This document shows positions 61,601 through 63,892 of a DNA stretch of 64,000 nucleotides, one piece after another. The DNA comes from Anodontia alba (taxonomy: Eukaryota; Mollusca; Bivalvia; Lucinida; Lucinidae): the NCBI GenBank assembly GCA_964016985.1, contig OZ024821.1:12822620-12886619 (forward strand), given 5' to 3'. Positions within the stretch are counted from its first letter, which is position 1. Every line of letters begins with the position of its first letter. The notes beneath the pieces were generated by a model. That model had not been told where the DNA came from, ran no database searches, and saw only the letters and a list, made by a program, of their open reading frames with translations. A program made the translations under genes and the position numbers.

Positions 61601-63687
61601 CATGGTTCAGTGATTTTGCCTTATATCTTGAATATTTGTTGGATAAATGTCACACCTGGGATATTAGTTCCAAGTGACCCAATGAATGACCACTTACTAT
61701 ATCTAGGTCATTGTGACCTATATTTCATGCTTCAGTGATTTTGCCTTTTATTTTTATTACTATTTCATGGAGAATTGTCATACCTGGATTATTATATCTA
61801 AGTGACAAAATGATTTACATACAAATACATCTAGGTCAGTGTGACCTATATTATATGGCTTAATGATAAAAATGTTACAATATAAAATGTACCCAGCAGG
61901 CGAGCTCGCTGTCCTCCGACAGCTCTTGTTAAACATTTCAAATTAAAAATATTGATGTGATGACAAAATGATGACAATTCATGTAAAACATCTATTAGTA
62001 CAAAATTATCATATATTCAAAGTCGTAATAACTTGTTCACAGAATAGGTTCATCAGAATAGAATATCACTTTATTTCAACAATTTCTTTTTATCTTATCC
62101 AAGAAGAAATTTTCACTTACTGTGACATGTTTTGATTCTCATCGAGAACCATCTTCAGTGTGTGACCTTGACCTCATGATGTCACAGGACTTGGACTGCT
62201 TACCACTAGACTGGTTACTAGTGGCAGACAAAGGCCTGTAGATAACTTGTGTTGTTACTAAATTTGTAGAGTGATAAAAAAGCTATCCCACAACGCAGTA
62301 TTCTATGATGTCACTTTAAAATTTAACCTTAAATTTTACTGATAAATTGTACTTACTTAATCTACATTCACATCAAATTTGATCAGCCTAGGTCATACAG
62401 TATAGGGGATATGGCCATGAGAAAAAATGGACAGATGGATGTTCTAACAAACCGCAAAGCTCCAGATAAGAGGGGATAAATGGAAAGTTTTTTTTTTTTA
62501 CTTCTGAATGAAAACATATACTGTATTGTGGTACTCATTAGAAGTGCCTCAGTGAGGCACTTCTAATGAGTACCTCAACATATATTTTTGTGGAGCAATA
62601 AGAAAAATTTATCAAATATTTTTGGTTGAAAAAGGTTCCTTATCTGGAGCTATAGAACCAGATTTATTTGCTTCTTCCATTATAGGGTCCCAGTGAAAAA
62701 TAAGCTCCTAAATGGGCCAGTTTAACCTTTCTCATGCTGAATAAATTAAGATGTCACGCCCACTTCTAACTATCAGCCAGTGAAATTACTTGATCCAGGT
62801 TGTTGATACAAATTCACATCATGAATGACAAACAGTGAGTACCCACAATTATTGTTTTCAGTGAGAAATAAGAAAAATATAGATACTTTTTGGTTGAAAA
62901 AAGCGCCTTATCAAGAGTTTTCTTATTTCTCCACTAAAACATATGTTGAGGGGACTCATTAGAAGTACCATGCCGAGGGGCTTTTAATGAAAACTCGCAG
63001 TGAATGTTTTTATTGAGAAGTAAAAAAATTACCACTAGTTTTTGGTTAAAAAATGTACCTTATCTGTAGTTATGAATAAGTGCCATAAGGAGTTATTGTG
63101 TCAGTTTATTTTGGATACTGTATTTACCGTTAGTATTCAAACACAGGACTAAACAAACAGTTCAGAACCAAATTAGATGCCACAGAATGCAGAATCTGAT
63201 CAGGGTCTACAGTGTTTCCCACTCAGCTATTTTTAGACAAATTAACAGGTAGCTGAATGGACATTCAATTTTACCTTTAACATTCTCTTGGCAAGTTCAG
63301 CAGATGACAAATTGGTGGTATTCTTCTATATTTCCCAGGAAATAGGATTTGACATTTCATGCAGTGTCTCTCTTGCATAAAATGTCAAATTATGTTTTCT
63401 GGGAAAAATAAGAAAACTATTTCAAAATGTCTGCTCAGATTTTTACCCAGCATGCCAAGCTTTAAGTGCAAGTGTACTGAAAAGATGAGGTGTCCAAATA
63501 CCTAGAGTAAATAGGATAATTTCAGTAGTCTGTGAACCATGCTTGATTGGAAACTTGTACATTACAGATGATGGAAGAAAGATCTGCTTTACCAGTCTGG
63601 AATTCTCATGATCACATACTCCAGGCTATCCACAATAACAGGGTTGTCGTTGTCCGCGGCGAGACTGGTTGTGGAAAGACAACACAG
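19492..63687 (+). CDS. DHX9: DHX9 / RNA helicase A (MLE) orthologue, 5' half (11 coding exons; gene continues past the window)
   Basis: DHX9 is a nuclear DExH-box helicase that unwinds dsRNA, R-loops and DNA-RNA hybrids and bridges RNA polymerase II to co-activators. Eleven coding exons splice in frame to 421 codons: 19492-19602, 21511-21651, 23056-23155, 31377-31507, 33892-34031, 48027-48073, 49807-49943, 55067-55156, 56710-56877, 59092-59169 and 63568-63687. All introns are GT-AG. Domains: dsRBD1 about residues 3-72, linker 85-161, dsRBD2 about 174-257, tryptophan motif [12 protein letters not shown] about 332-343, Walker A GETGCGKT 412-419 with Lys418. Domain order and motif positions match the animal family almost exactly, since the human Walker Lys is at about 417. 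DEIH and later motifs lie outside the window. Introns run from 1.4 to 14 kb. Confidence 0.95.
19650..19945 (+). mobile_element. SINE-A copy 1 (tRNA-derived), 5'-truncated
   Basis: Starts within the tRNA-like head at CTCAGTTGGATGCGCCGTCC, with B box GGTTCAACCCC, then the family body (AACATTCTTTCGTGGAGATT, CAGTTTCTGGCGAAAGAATG, GCTTAGAGGACTAAGCC) and the tail GTTGACTGGGCCGTAAAACC TCAACACAAACAAA. The first bases GCCTCGGTGG seen in other copies are missing. Same strand as DHX9. Confidence 0.85.
20013..20269. mobile_element. Foldback MITE, GGGCCCAGTTGTTCAAAG family, complete
   Basis: TIRs of about 40 bp (GGGCCCAGTTGTTCAAAGCT with the inverse ending GAACAACTGGGCCC). A central perfect palindrome is built from TGAGTAGCTTTTGCAGCGCA and its complement. 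No coding capacity. Relatives: 33097-33342, 34556-34799, 36800-37032, 48303-48496. Confidence 0.9.
21126..21255. mobile_element. Foldback MITE, CATATGTTGTGGGTACTCAT family, shortened
   Basis: Ends AGCAACAGATAAGAGGG and GTGCCTTATCTGTTGCT are inverted. The inner right half-hairpin is missing. Confidence 0.7.
21511..21651 (+). CDS. DHX9: DHX9 coding exon 2 (dsRBD1, second half)
   Basis: Acceptor TTAATACAG, donor GTAAGT, phase 0. Residues 38-84 read [20 protein letters not shown] and onward. The KKDAQ box at the start of helix 2 (Lys54-Lys55) is the dsRNA phosphate-contacting motif of dsRBDs. The exon ends after SEVPSAM, at the dsRBD1-linker boundary. Confidence 0.95.
21752..22040. mobile_element. 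Foldback MITE with AACGAGTACCCACAATC hairpin, copy 2
   Basis: Same order and size as 7494-7775: ACCTATAAAATTTTGACC, ACTGGGGTTTACAGGGGTAT, a hairpin around TAGAACTGCCTCGGCGAGGC, TTTGTATAGGCGTGTTTTCG. Confidence 0.85.
22379..22823 (+). mobile_element. Pearl-like (Helentron-type) fragment
   Basis: Begins with the hairpin CCCCACCACACAACAGTGGTGGGG and contains AGCGTCCGTCCGTCTGTC followed by AACACCAGACTTGGTATGAG, a typical leader of mollusc repeats of this class. A second CCACCACACGATAATGC lies near 22784. Confidence 0.45.
23056..23155 (+). CDS. DHX9: DHX9 coding exon 3 (inter-dsRBD linker)
   Basis: Acceptor GTTTATTTAG, donor GTAAGA. Residues 85-117 start [20 protein letters not shown], plus one base (phase 1). 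Gly/Ala/Gln-rich and without predicted fold. The linker between the two dsRBDs is variable in this family, so the assignment rests on frame continuity between exons 2 and 4. Confidence 0.85.
23900..24115. repeat. CpG-rich repeat, left member of an inverted pair
   Basis: Starts GTACAGTACAGCTTTCACGA, then GGTTATATCGTTCGCGCTCC, and continues with GCGTGGGATGAGCGTGGGTT-type units. The first ~40 bp are the inverse of the right-hand member ending at 29777. Very CpG-rich against an AT-rich background. Confidence 0.7.
25207..25512 (+). mobile_element. SINE-A copy 2, full length with 12-bp target-site duplication
   Basis: ACATGTAAACTT flanks it at 25195-25206 and 25513-25524. The head GCCTCGGTGGCTCAGTTGGA with A-box-like TGGCTCAGTTGG and B box GGTTCAACCCC forms a tRNA-like fold: the GCCTCGG acceptor arm pairs with CCGAGGT, and the GCGGG/CCCGC T arm is intact. 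A ~210-bp body and CAACACAAGCAAA tail follow. Confidence 0.95.
26385..26565 (-). mobile_element. SINE-C second copy, minus strand
   Basis: Minus strand reading: GGTGCCTCGGAGTCGGTGGT, GTGGTAAAGCTGCTCGCC, B-box-like GAGTTCGATCCC and a tail AACACTCACTCACTC. It occupies the same place in copy B as the element at 16636-16815 in copy A. Confidence 0.75.
27120..27560. repeat. GTATATGAATGG-rich insertion in copy B
   Basis: Words like GGCCCCCTTTTTTCAGC, AAGTATATGAATGGCCC and GGGTATATGAATAGGG repeat at irregular spacing. It is absent from the collinear part of copy A (after 17280). A small plus-strand ORF inside is not supported as a gene. Confidence 0.5.
27680..27815 (+). mobile_element. SINE-D-like second copy
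   Basis: GTGTTCGATACCCGGG (B-box-like), then GTTGTGTCCTTGAGCAAGAC and CCCAGGAAGACTCTGCCTAG, matching 17777-17885. Confidence 0.55.
29590..29777. repeat. CpG-rich repeat, right member of an inverted pair
   Basis: Tandem GCGTGGGTTTAGCGCGGGTT-type units (29640-29720), then AGCGAACGATATAACCATCG and TGAAAGCTGTACTGTAC, the inverse of the left member's start at 23900. Confidence 0.7.
29958..30172. mobile_element. Foldback MITE, TAACCCATTTATGCC family
   Basis: Ends TAACCCATTTATGCCGAGTG and AGGCATAAATGGGTTA are inverted. The core has ATGCAAACAGATGAGACACT and GATCTGGTCTACACTGTTTG, the hairpin module shared with other families. Relatives at about 35148-35375 and around 46190-47462. Confidence 0.7.
30210..30455. 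mobile_element. Foldback MITE, AACCCTTAAAACGCCAAGAA family
   Basis: Left end AACCCTTAAAACGCCAAGAA, right end ATTGTTGTGATTGGCAGTTTAAGG. The core has GACTGCTCCTAGAGGAGCAGTC within GCAAACAGTGTGGACC and GGTCCACACTATTTGC. The same element in inverse orientation is at 44755-45010. Confidence 0.7.
30500..30822. mobile_element. Two abutting CATATGTTG-family foldbacks
   Basis: Two partial copies of the GTACCCACAACATATGTT hairpin family. The second, from about 30640, ends with GTGCTTTATCTGGAGCTATG, which is interrupted by the SINE at 30821. Confidence 0.65.
30821..31122 (+). mobile_element. SINE-A copy 3 with 10-bp target-site duplication
   Basis: CTGGAGCTAT flanks it at 30811-30820 and 31123-31132. 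The duplicated bases are the terminus of a foldback element, so the SINE is younger than that foldback. The head GCCTCGGTGGCTCAATTGG is intact, but the B box is destroyed by an altered stretch (GGCGGGCGCCGTCC). Tail GGCCGTTCAACTCTAACCAA. Confidence 0.9.
31145..31345. mobile_element. Foldback MITE, CATATGTTG family, near-perfect hairpin
   Basis: ATATTTTTCTTATTTCTCCA / CGAAAACATATGTTGTGGGT / ACTCATTAGAAGTGCC is followed by its inverse with only a few bases at the turn. One of the best preserved copies. It ends about 30 bp before exon 4. Confidence 0.9.
31377..31507 (+). CDS. DHX9: DHX9 coding exon 4 (linker with MN repeat)
   Basis: Acceptor TATAACAG, donor GTAGAC. Residues 118-161. GRGG is followed by a methionine-asparagine repeat encoded by tandem AACATG hexamers (MNMNMNM), then [20 protein letters not shown]. 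Charged and helix-prone at the end. This linker is poorly conserved in length across animals. Confidence 0.9.
31508..33891 (+). other. DHX9: DHX9 intron 4
   Basis: 2.4 kb. Foldbacks at 31545-31735 (CATTTCATGCAAATTG family), 32060-32296 and 33556-33745 (CATATGTTG family), 33097-33342 (GGGCCCAGTTG family, full length) and 33345-33545. A degenerate SINE-A tail with GGCTAAGAGGACTGAACCTG and CAGTGTTGACAGGGTCGTGA is at about 32930-33030. Confidence 0.8.
33097..33342. mobile_element. Foldback MITE, GGGCCCAGTTGTTCAAAG family, complete
   Basis: Near-identical to 20013-20269, including the TGAGTAGCTTTTGCAGTGCA palindrome. The high identity suggests fairly recent spread. Confidence 0.9.
33892..34031 (+). 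CDS. DHX9: DHX9 coding exon 5 (dsRBD2, first part)
   Basis: Acceptor ATCTTTTCTAG, donor GTAAAA. Residues 162-207 plus two bases. [20 protein letters not shown] is the first helix of dsRBD2, and [11 protein letters not shown] continues strands 1-2. The family-typical NWT start of dsRBD2 is present. Confidence 0.95.
34075..34265. mobile_element. Foldback MITE, CATATGTTG family
   Basis: GAAAATATATGTTGTGGGTA and the inverse arm GTACCCACAACATATATTTT around ATGAGGTGCTTC. A partial copy follows at 34385-34494. Confidence 0.8.
34556..34799. mobile_element. Foldback MITE, GGGCCCAGTTGTTCAAAG family, inverse orientation
   Basis: Ends GGGCCCAATTGTTCAAAGC and GAACAACTGGGCCC, with the AAAGCTACTCACATTTTTTC hairpin. 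The arms are in the opposite order to 20013-20269. Confidence 0.85.
35148..35375. mobile_element. Foldback MITE, TAACCCATTTA family
   Basis: TTAACCCATTTAAAACAGAA at the left and AGACTAAAATGGGTTAA at the right. The core GCAAACAGTGGAGACCCTGA / GATCTGGATCTGCACTGTTT is the shared module. Confidence 0.65.
36550..37032. mobile_element. CATATGTTG foldback followed by a GGGCCCAGTTG foldback
   Basis: The first (36550-36785) has an extra partial arm. The second (about 36800-37032) has lost its left GGGCCC end (GGCAAGTTGTTCAAAGC) but keeps the right end GAACAACTGGGCTC. Confidence 0.7.
37800..38024. mobile_element. TA-flanked foldback MITE (Tc1/mariner-like), copy 1
   Basis: Ends ACACCACAACCTCTTTATAA and GTTATAAAGAGGTTGAAGTG. 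The centre is AAAAATGACCATTTATGGTC with its inverse. TA lies at the outer edges here and at 43396-43682 and 47463-47684, typical of Tc1/mariner-derived MITEs. It sits within a diverged pearl-like repeat (about 37640-38510) with CATGAAA / GAGTAGCAGTGTGTGAC words. Confidence 0.75.
38650..38855. mobile_element. Foldback MITE, GACATTTCATGCAAATTGTC family
   Basis: Outer arms AGCACTCAGGGAAAAAGTTT and TCTGCTGAATTTGCCCAGAG, inner hairpin GACATTTCATGCAAATTATC / AATTTGCATGAAATGTC. It contains a poly-T expansion in the left arm. Confidence 0.8.
39205..39560. mobile_element. Two tandem CATATGTTG-family foldbacks
   Basis: A decayed copy (39205-39370) followed by a well-preserved one (39372-39560) with GAAGCGCCTCATCGAGGCGC at the turn. 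Confidence 0.8.
39985..40292 (+). mobile_element. SINE-A copy 4, full length with 12-bp target-site duplication
   Basis: CTTCATGATATA flanks it at 39973-39984 and 40293-40304. Nearly identical to copies 1 and 2 over the whole body, with an intact tRNA-like head and B box. Tail CTCAACACAAACAAA. Confidence 0.95.
40415..40609. mobile_element. Foldback MITE, CCCTTGTCCTGCTGAA family (interrupted)
   Basis: AACCCTTGTCCTGCTGAACC, core hairpin GTAGATCCAGATC..GATCTGGATCTGCACTG, then TGATTGGCTGACAATTAGAA and GGCATCTTAATTTATT. It is interrupted at 40609 by a pearl-like element and resumes at 41864 with CAGAATGACAAGGGTTAA. The uninterrupted relative is at 50249-50460. Confidence 0.85.
40610..41863 (+). 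mobile_element. Pearl-like (Helentron-type) element, ATGCTCCCCGAAG...TATTCTTGTT
   Basis: Left hairpin CTCCCCGAAGAATTTCGGGGGAG, then (CGTCCGTG)n, two or more ~150-bp direct repeats (CACGCAAATTCTCGGAAACT), ~145-bp repeats with CTCAAGGTCAAGGTCACTG, and a 3' end TTCGGGGAGCATCCATCGGT followed by CACCGATATTCTTGTT. No protein coding. The 5' and 3' ends carry complementary GGGGAGCAT words. Boundaries come from the interrupted host foldback. Confidence 0.7.
41915..42115. mobile_element. Foldback MITE, GACATTTCATGCAAATTGTC family
   Basis: Arms AGCACTCTGGGTAAAATTTT and GTCTGCTGAATTAGTCCAGA, hairpin GACATTTCATGCAAATTGTC / AGTTTGCATGAAATGTC. Confidence 0.85.
42480..42755. repeat. 52-bp tandem array, about 5 units
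   Basis: AGAGCTGGTATCACATTCAG recurs every 52 bp (GAGCTGG near 42480, 42532, 42584, 42636, 42688, 42740). Units contain GGTGTCTGATCTGGGCCCAT. The unit joins a piece of one foldback family (GTGTCTGATCTGGG) to a piece of another (AACTCTAAGTAAGAGC). Confidence 0.9.
42756..42915. mobile_element. Foldback MITE, CATATGTTG family, attached to the 52-bp array
   Basis: The left terminus ATAACTCTAAGTAAGAGCTG is the last unit of the array. The hairpin GTTGGTACTCATTAGAAGCA / GAGTACCCACAACATATG and right end TGGAGCTATG follow. Confidence 0.75.
43396..43682. mobile_element. TA-flanked foldback MITE, copy 2
   Basis: CACCACAACCTCTTTATAAA at the left and GTAAAGGGGTTCTAGTGTA at the right. The inner arm TTTTTCTATATAA is partly duplicated, making it longer than 37800-38024. 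Confidence 0.7.
44755..45010. mobile_element. Foldback MITE, inverse copy of the 30210-30455 family
   Basis: Left AACCTTTGCCAATCACAACA, right TCTTGGCATTTTAAGGGTTAA. The core GACTGCTCCTCTAGGAGCAGTC sits inside GGTGTGGACCCAGATCAGAC / GATCTGGGTCCACACTGTTT. Confidence 0.75.
45880..46102. mobile_element. Foldback MITE, CATATGTTG family with a partly duplicated arm
   Basis: CATATGTTGTGGGTACTCAT, turn GAAGTGCCTCGGAGAGGCAC, then two successive right arms GAATACCCACAACATATG and GAGTACCCACAACATATG. Confidence 0.8.
46190..47462. repeat. Possible 1.27-kb inverted-repeat unit of the TAACCCATTT family
   Basis: Left TTAACCCATTTGCGTCAGGT with GGACTCTTGTACCACAACTC; right CAAAGAGTTTGTGGTAGAAG with AGTCCACTCA and TTGGTTAA is its inverse. 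SINE-B is nested inside. The interior 46800-47400 is AT-rich and unrecognised. Confidence 0.45.
46360..46593 (+). mobile_element. SINE-B, complete with 14-bp target-site duplication
   Basis: TTATGGTATAAGTA (46346-46359) and TTATGGTGTAAGTA (46594-46607) flank it with one mismatch. The tRNA-like head GGCCCCCGTAGCCTAGTGGA has an A box and B box (GTGGTTCGAGCCTCGC). The body has GTCAGGTGGTTTTTTCCCCG, GGGTTCTCCGG and CGCCCACC. The tail GGGCCGTAAAACCCAAAT resembles the SINE-A tail. Confidence 0.9.
47463..47684. mobile_element. TA-flanked foldback MITE, copy 3
   Basis: CACCACAACCCCTGTATAAC and GTTATACAGAGGTTGAAGTG at the ends, with the perfect inner palindrome AAAATGACCATTTATGGTCA. Confidence 0.85.
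47765..47965. mobile_element. Foldback MITE, CTAAGTATTGGGACAG family
   Basis: The core is a near-perfect hairpin GTGTAGTCCCTGATCAGATG / CATCTGATCTGGGTCTACAC, with outer sequence TTTTACTATCTGGTGATTTA and GCTCAGGCCTGTCTGTC. Other members: 42330-42475, 42930-43100, 54478-54685, 63095-63265. Confidence 0.75.
48027..48073 (+). CDS. DHX9: DHX9 coding exon 6 (dsRBD2, middle)
   Basis: A 47-bp micro-exon. Acceptor GCTTTGTAG, donor GTGAGT. It completes Arg208 and encodes [15 protein letters not shown] plus one base. The RSFIAEM strand is a strong DHX9 signature. It is too short for ORF finding and was located by joining phases 2 and 1 between exons 5 and 7. Confidence 0.92.
48303..48496. mobile_element. 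GGGCCCAGTTG foldback nested in a CATATGTTG foldback
   Basis: Both ends GGGCCCAGTTGTTCAAAGC and GAACAACTGGGCCC are intact. The central AAGCTACTCACATT hairpin is deleted, leaving one TTTTTTCAGCAAAAAATATC arm. The host reads GCATTTCT before it and GATGAATACC after it, which joined restore the other foldback. Confidence 0.85.
49613..49793 (+). mobile_element. SINE-E (tRNA-derived) inserted at the exon 7 splice acceptor
   Basis: TTCTGTAATACAG (49600-49612) and TTCTGTATTACAG (49794-49806) flank it with one mismatch, a 13-bp target-site duplication. The head GGGTAGCCGAGTGGTTAGCA is A-box-like; CTGAGTTCGTTGGAAT is a degraded B-box region. The tail GGATGTAAAACACCAGCTAA is of the TAAAAC type seen in the other SINEs. 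The right duplicate is the functional 3' splice site of DHX9 exon 7. Confidence 0.88.
49807..49943 (+). CDS. DHX9: DHX9 coding exon 7 (dsRBD2, C-terminal part)
   Basis: Acceptor TGTATTACAG (inside a SINE target-site duplication), donor GTAAGT, phase 0 at the end. Residues 224-269: [20 protein letters not shown] and onward through [17 protein letters not shown]. The NKQVAS lysine box and the following helix are the RNA-binding end of dsRBD2. This is among the most conserved pieces of the family. Confidence 0.97.
49984..50248 (+). mobile_element. SINE-A copy 5, diverged
   Basis: GTGCCTCTATTGCTCAGTTG head, GGAGGTCGCGAGTTTGATCT B-box region, CAACATTCTTTCATGGAGAT and CTTAGAGGACTAAATTTGCC body. 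The tail is eroded. More divergent than the other copies. Confidence 0.8.
50249..50460. mobile_element. Foldback MITE, CCCTTGTCCTGCTGAA family, uninterrupted
   Basis: AACCCTTGTCCTGCTGAACC to CAGCATGGCAAGGGTTAA, with the core hairpin TAGATCCAGATCATTTGGCT / CAACTGATCTGGATCTGCAC. It serves as the empty site for 40610-41863. Confidence 0.85.
50496..53392. mobile_element. hAT-like non-autonomous element with 8-bp target-site duplication
   Basis: Ends CAGGGCTCGGGAAA and TTTCCAGAGCCCTG are inverted, and CATGTTAG flanks on both sides (50488-50495 and 53393-53400). CAGGG ends plus 8-bp duplications are the mark of hAT transposons. Interior words GGACCGATTT recur near both ends. It contains the nested pearl-like element 51509-53117 and no transposase, so the original unit was about 1.29 kb. 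Confidence 0.85.
51509..53117 (+). mobile_element. Pearl-like (Helentron-type) element, AGCTCGCCTG...CAGCTCTTGTT, copy 1
   Basis: Left end AGCTCGCCTGTACGAAGTAC with AAGGAGAGCTATTGTAG; right end CAGGCGAGCT and CGACAGCTCTTGTT. A unique leader with (CCCGTT)n and two diverged ~180-bp repeats is followed by about 7 units of a ~128-bp tandem repeat (TGATTTTGCCTTATATCTTG). T-rich insertion site. No coding capacity. Most units carry AGGTCATTGTGACCT. Confidence 0.85.
53425..53960. repeat. CT-rich minisatellite
   Basis: About 15 variable 30-40 bp units of TATTTCTCTCCTCCCTCTTC plus CTGTACCCCTCACCCT. The open frames rich in Ser/Pro/Leu on the + strand only reflect the low-complexity composition. Confidence 0.9.
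54478..54685. mobile_element. Foldback MITE, CTAAGTATTGGGACAG family, complete
   Basis: ACCATAAGTATTGGGACAGA at the left and GTGTCCCAATATTTAGGGTA at the right. The core GTAGACCCTGATCAGATGCC / GGCATCTGATCAGGGTCTGC is a near-perfect hairpin. Confidence 0.85.
54775..54950. mobile_element. Hairpin repeat related to the CATATGTTG family
   Basis: TTTATAAAGGCATATGTTGT / GGATACTCATTTGAATTGCA is followed by its exact inverse with a short turn. The outer sequence differs from the other copies, so it may be a subfamily. Confidence 0.7.
55067..55156 (+). CDS. DHX9: DHX9 coding exon 8 (linker after dsRBD2)
   Basis: Acceptor TATGGTTTCAG, donor GTAAGA, phase 0. Residues 270-299: [20 protein letters not shown] and onward to VHP. 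Acidic and helical. Equivalent to the region between dsRBD2 and the helicase core that in mammals contributes to partner binding. Confidence 0.92.
55430..55690. mobile_element. Foldback element with CAAAGACTGATCAGACTGGG core
   Basis: Ends GAGTCAGCGCATGACAAAAA and TTTTCATGCACTGGCTC are inverted. Inner arms are AGCCTGGGCATCCGCCCAGT and ACTGGGCAGATGCCCAGGTT. Confidence 0.75.
56090..56283. mobile_element. Foldback element with ATTTCCTACAAGATTACA ends
   Basis: CACAGCATTTCCTACAAGAT and ATCTTGTAAGAAATGCTGTG are inverted. The interior has AACAAAGACTCAGATCAACC and GACTGATCTGAGTCTTTGCT. Confidence 0.75.
56710..56877 (+). CDS. DHX9: DHX9 coding exon 9 (tryptophan motif before the helicase core)
   Basis: Acceptor TTATGCTGTAG with a poor pyrimidine tract, donor GTAAGT, phase 0. 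Residues 300-355. [20 protein letters not shown] and EGPLAY hold Trp333, Trp340 and Trp343, the aromatic cluster that in mammalian DHX9 mediates transactivation through RNA polymerase [10 protein letters not shown] is a hallmark of the family. Confidence 0.97.
57330..57565. repeat. ~30-bp minisatellite (TCTGTAAAGGTTGGCCTTGG)
   Basis: About 8 units of TCTGTAAAGGTTGGCCTTGG plus AAACAAAAA. Since the unit is close to a multiple of three without stops on the minus strand, all three minus frames stay open. None is taken as a gene. Confidence 0.9.
58114..58417 (+). mobile_element. Retro-insertion with poly-A tail and 14-bp target-site duplication
   Basis: TGATCCAGGTTGTT lies at 58100-58113 and again at 58418-58431. 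The 304-bp insert ends GTTGACGTGTCGTTAAACCC followed by CAACAC and a run of A. This is the same TTAAAC..CAACAC tail as the LINE and SINEs of this window. The body does not look tRNA-like, so it may be a 5'-truncated LINE end. Confidence 0.85.
58860..59045. mobile_element. Foldback MITE, GACATTTCATGCAAATTGTC family
   Basis: TAGCTCTCTTGGTAAAATTT and GTCGTCTGCTAAATTTGCCC outer arms; GACATTTCATGCAAATGGTC / AATTTGCATGATATGTC inner hairpin. Confidence 0.8.
59092..59169 (+). CDS. DHX9: DHX9 coding exon 10
   Basis: Acceptor TTTTTCTCCAG with a strong pyrimidine tract, donor GTAAGA, phase 0. Residues 356-381: [20 protein letters not shown] and DPALRK. This is the helix before the helicase core that precedes motif I in DExH proteins of this family. 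Confidence 0.92.
59224..61930 (+). mobile_element. Pearl-like (Helentron-type) element, AGCTCGCCTG...CAGCTCTTGTT, copy 2
   Basis: Same ends and leader as 51509-53117 with very high identity, but (TTTGCG)n replaces most of (CCCGTT)n in the leader and the ~128-bp array has about 15 units instead of 7. Two unit types alternate irregularly: type a with ATGAATGACCACTTACTATA and AGGTCATTGTGACCT, type b with ATTATTGACGTCAAAATATA and TTGGTGTGACCT. Confidence 0.88.
62455..62660. mobile_element. Foldback MITE, CATATGTTG family, complete
   Basis: Ends AGCTCCAGATAAGAGGGGAT and CCTTATCTGGAGCTAT. The hairpin CATTAGAAGTGCCTCAGTGA / GGCACTTCTAATGAG is intact. Confidence 0.85.
62835..63080. mobile_element. 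Two partial CATATGTTG-family foldbacks
   Basis: A right half (GAGTACCCACAATTATTGTT) fused to a truncated CCCTTGTCCTG-family half at 62725-62835, followed by a diverged copy with ACATATGTTGAGGGGACTCA. Confidence 0.6.
63275..63460. mobile_element. Foldback MITE, GACATTTCATGCAAATTGTC family
   Basis: AACATTCTCTTGGCAAGTTC outer arm, GACATTTCATGCAGTGTCTC / GCATAAAATGTC hairpin, TCAGATTTTTACCCAGCATG right arm. Confidence 0.75.
63568..63687 (+). CDS. DHX9: DHX9 coding exon 11 (helicase motif I / Walker A)
   Basis: Acceptor CATTACAG, donor GTGTGT, phase 0. Residues 382-421. [20 protein letters not shown] is followed by [23 protein letters not shown] is the DEAH/RHA-type Walker A loop, with Lys418 and Thr419 for ATP-Mg binding. 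It marks the start of RecA domain 1; motif II must lie in the next exons beyond the window. Confidence 0.97.
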
Positions 63688-63727
63688 GTGTGTATTTATT
63701 TGCATCTACAGTCCTTTACCACTCATT

Positions 63728-63779
63728 TGGAGATTCCCCCCCCCCCCTCCCCCACACACACACACACACACACACCCCA
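63728..63779. repeat. Poly-C and (CA)n tract in DHX9 intron 11
   Basis: A run of C followed by an ACACAC run, 40 bp downstream of the exon 11 donor. Apparent ORFs across it are low-complexity. Confidence 0.9.
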
Positions 63780-63892
63780 CTGAATTGTAAAAGTAATTTC
63801 TGTTGTATTGTTGCAGTCACTGTTTTCAGAAAAATATCCATATGAATAAAAAAGCAAAATACATGTCTCTGTATATGTCAAAATAATAAGTA

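Larger units (their letters stand above)
59170..63567 (+). other. DHX9: DHX9 intron 10
   Basis: 4.4 kb. More than half is the pearl-like element 59224-61930. Foldbacks lie at 62455-62660, 62835-63080, 63095-63265 and 63275-63460. 61931-62450 shows no recognisable feature apart from a half foldback at 62725-62835. Confidence 0.85.

Noticed and set aside
59817..61740. CRISPR-like array
   Set aside because: Units are 128 bp and contiguous without unique spacers, and the context is a eukaryotic intron.
63547..63783. A 78-codon ORF ending after [13 protein letters not shown]
   Set aside because: Only 63568-63687 is exon. The rest reads through the donor GTGTGT into a CA microsatellite.
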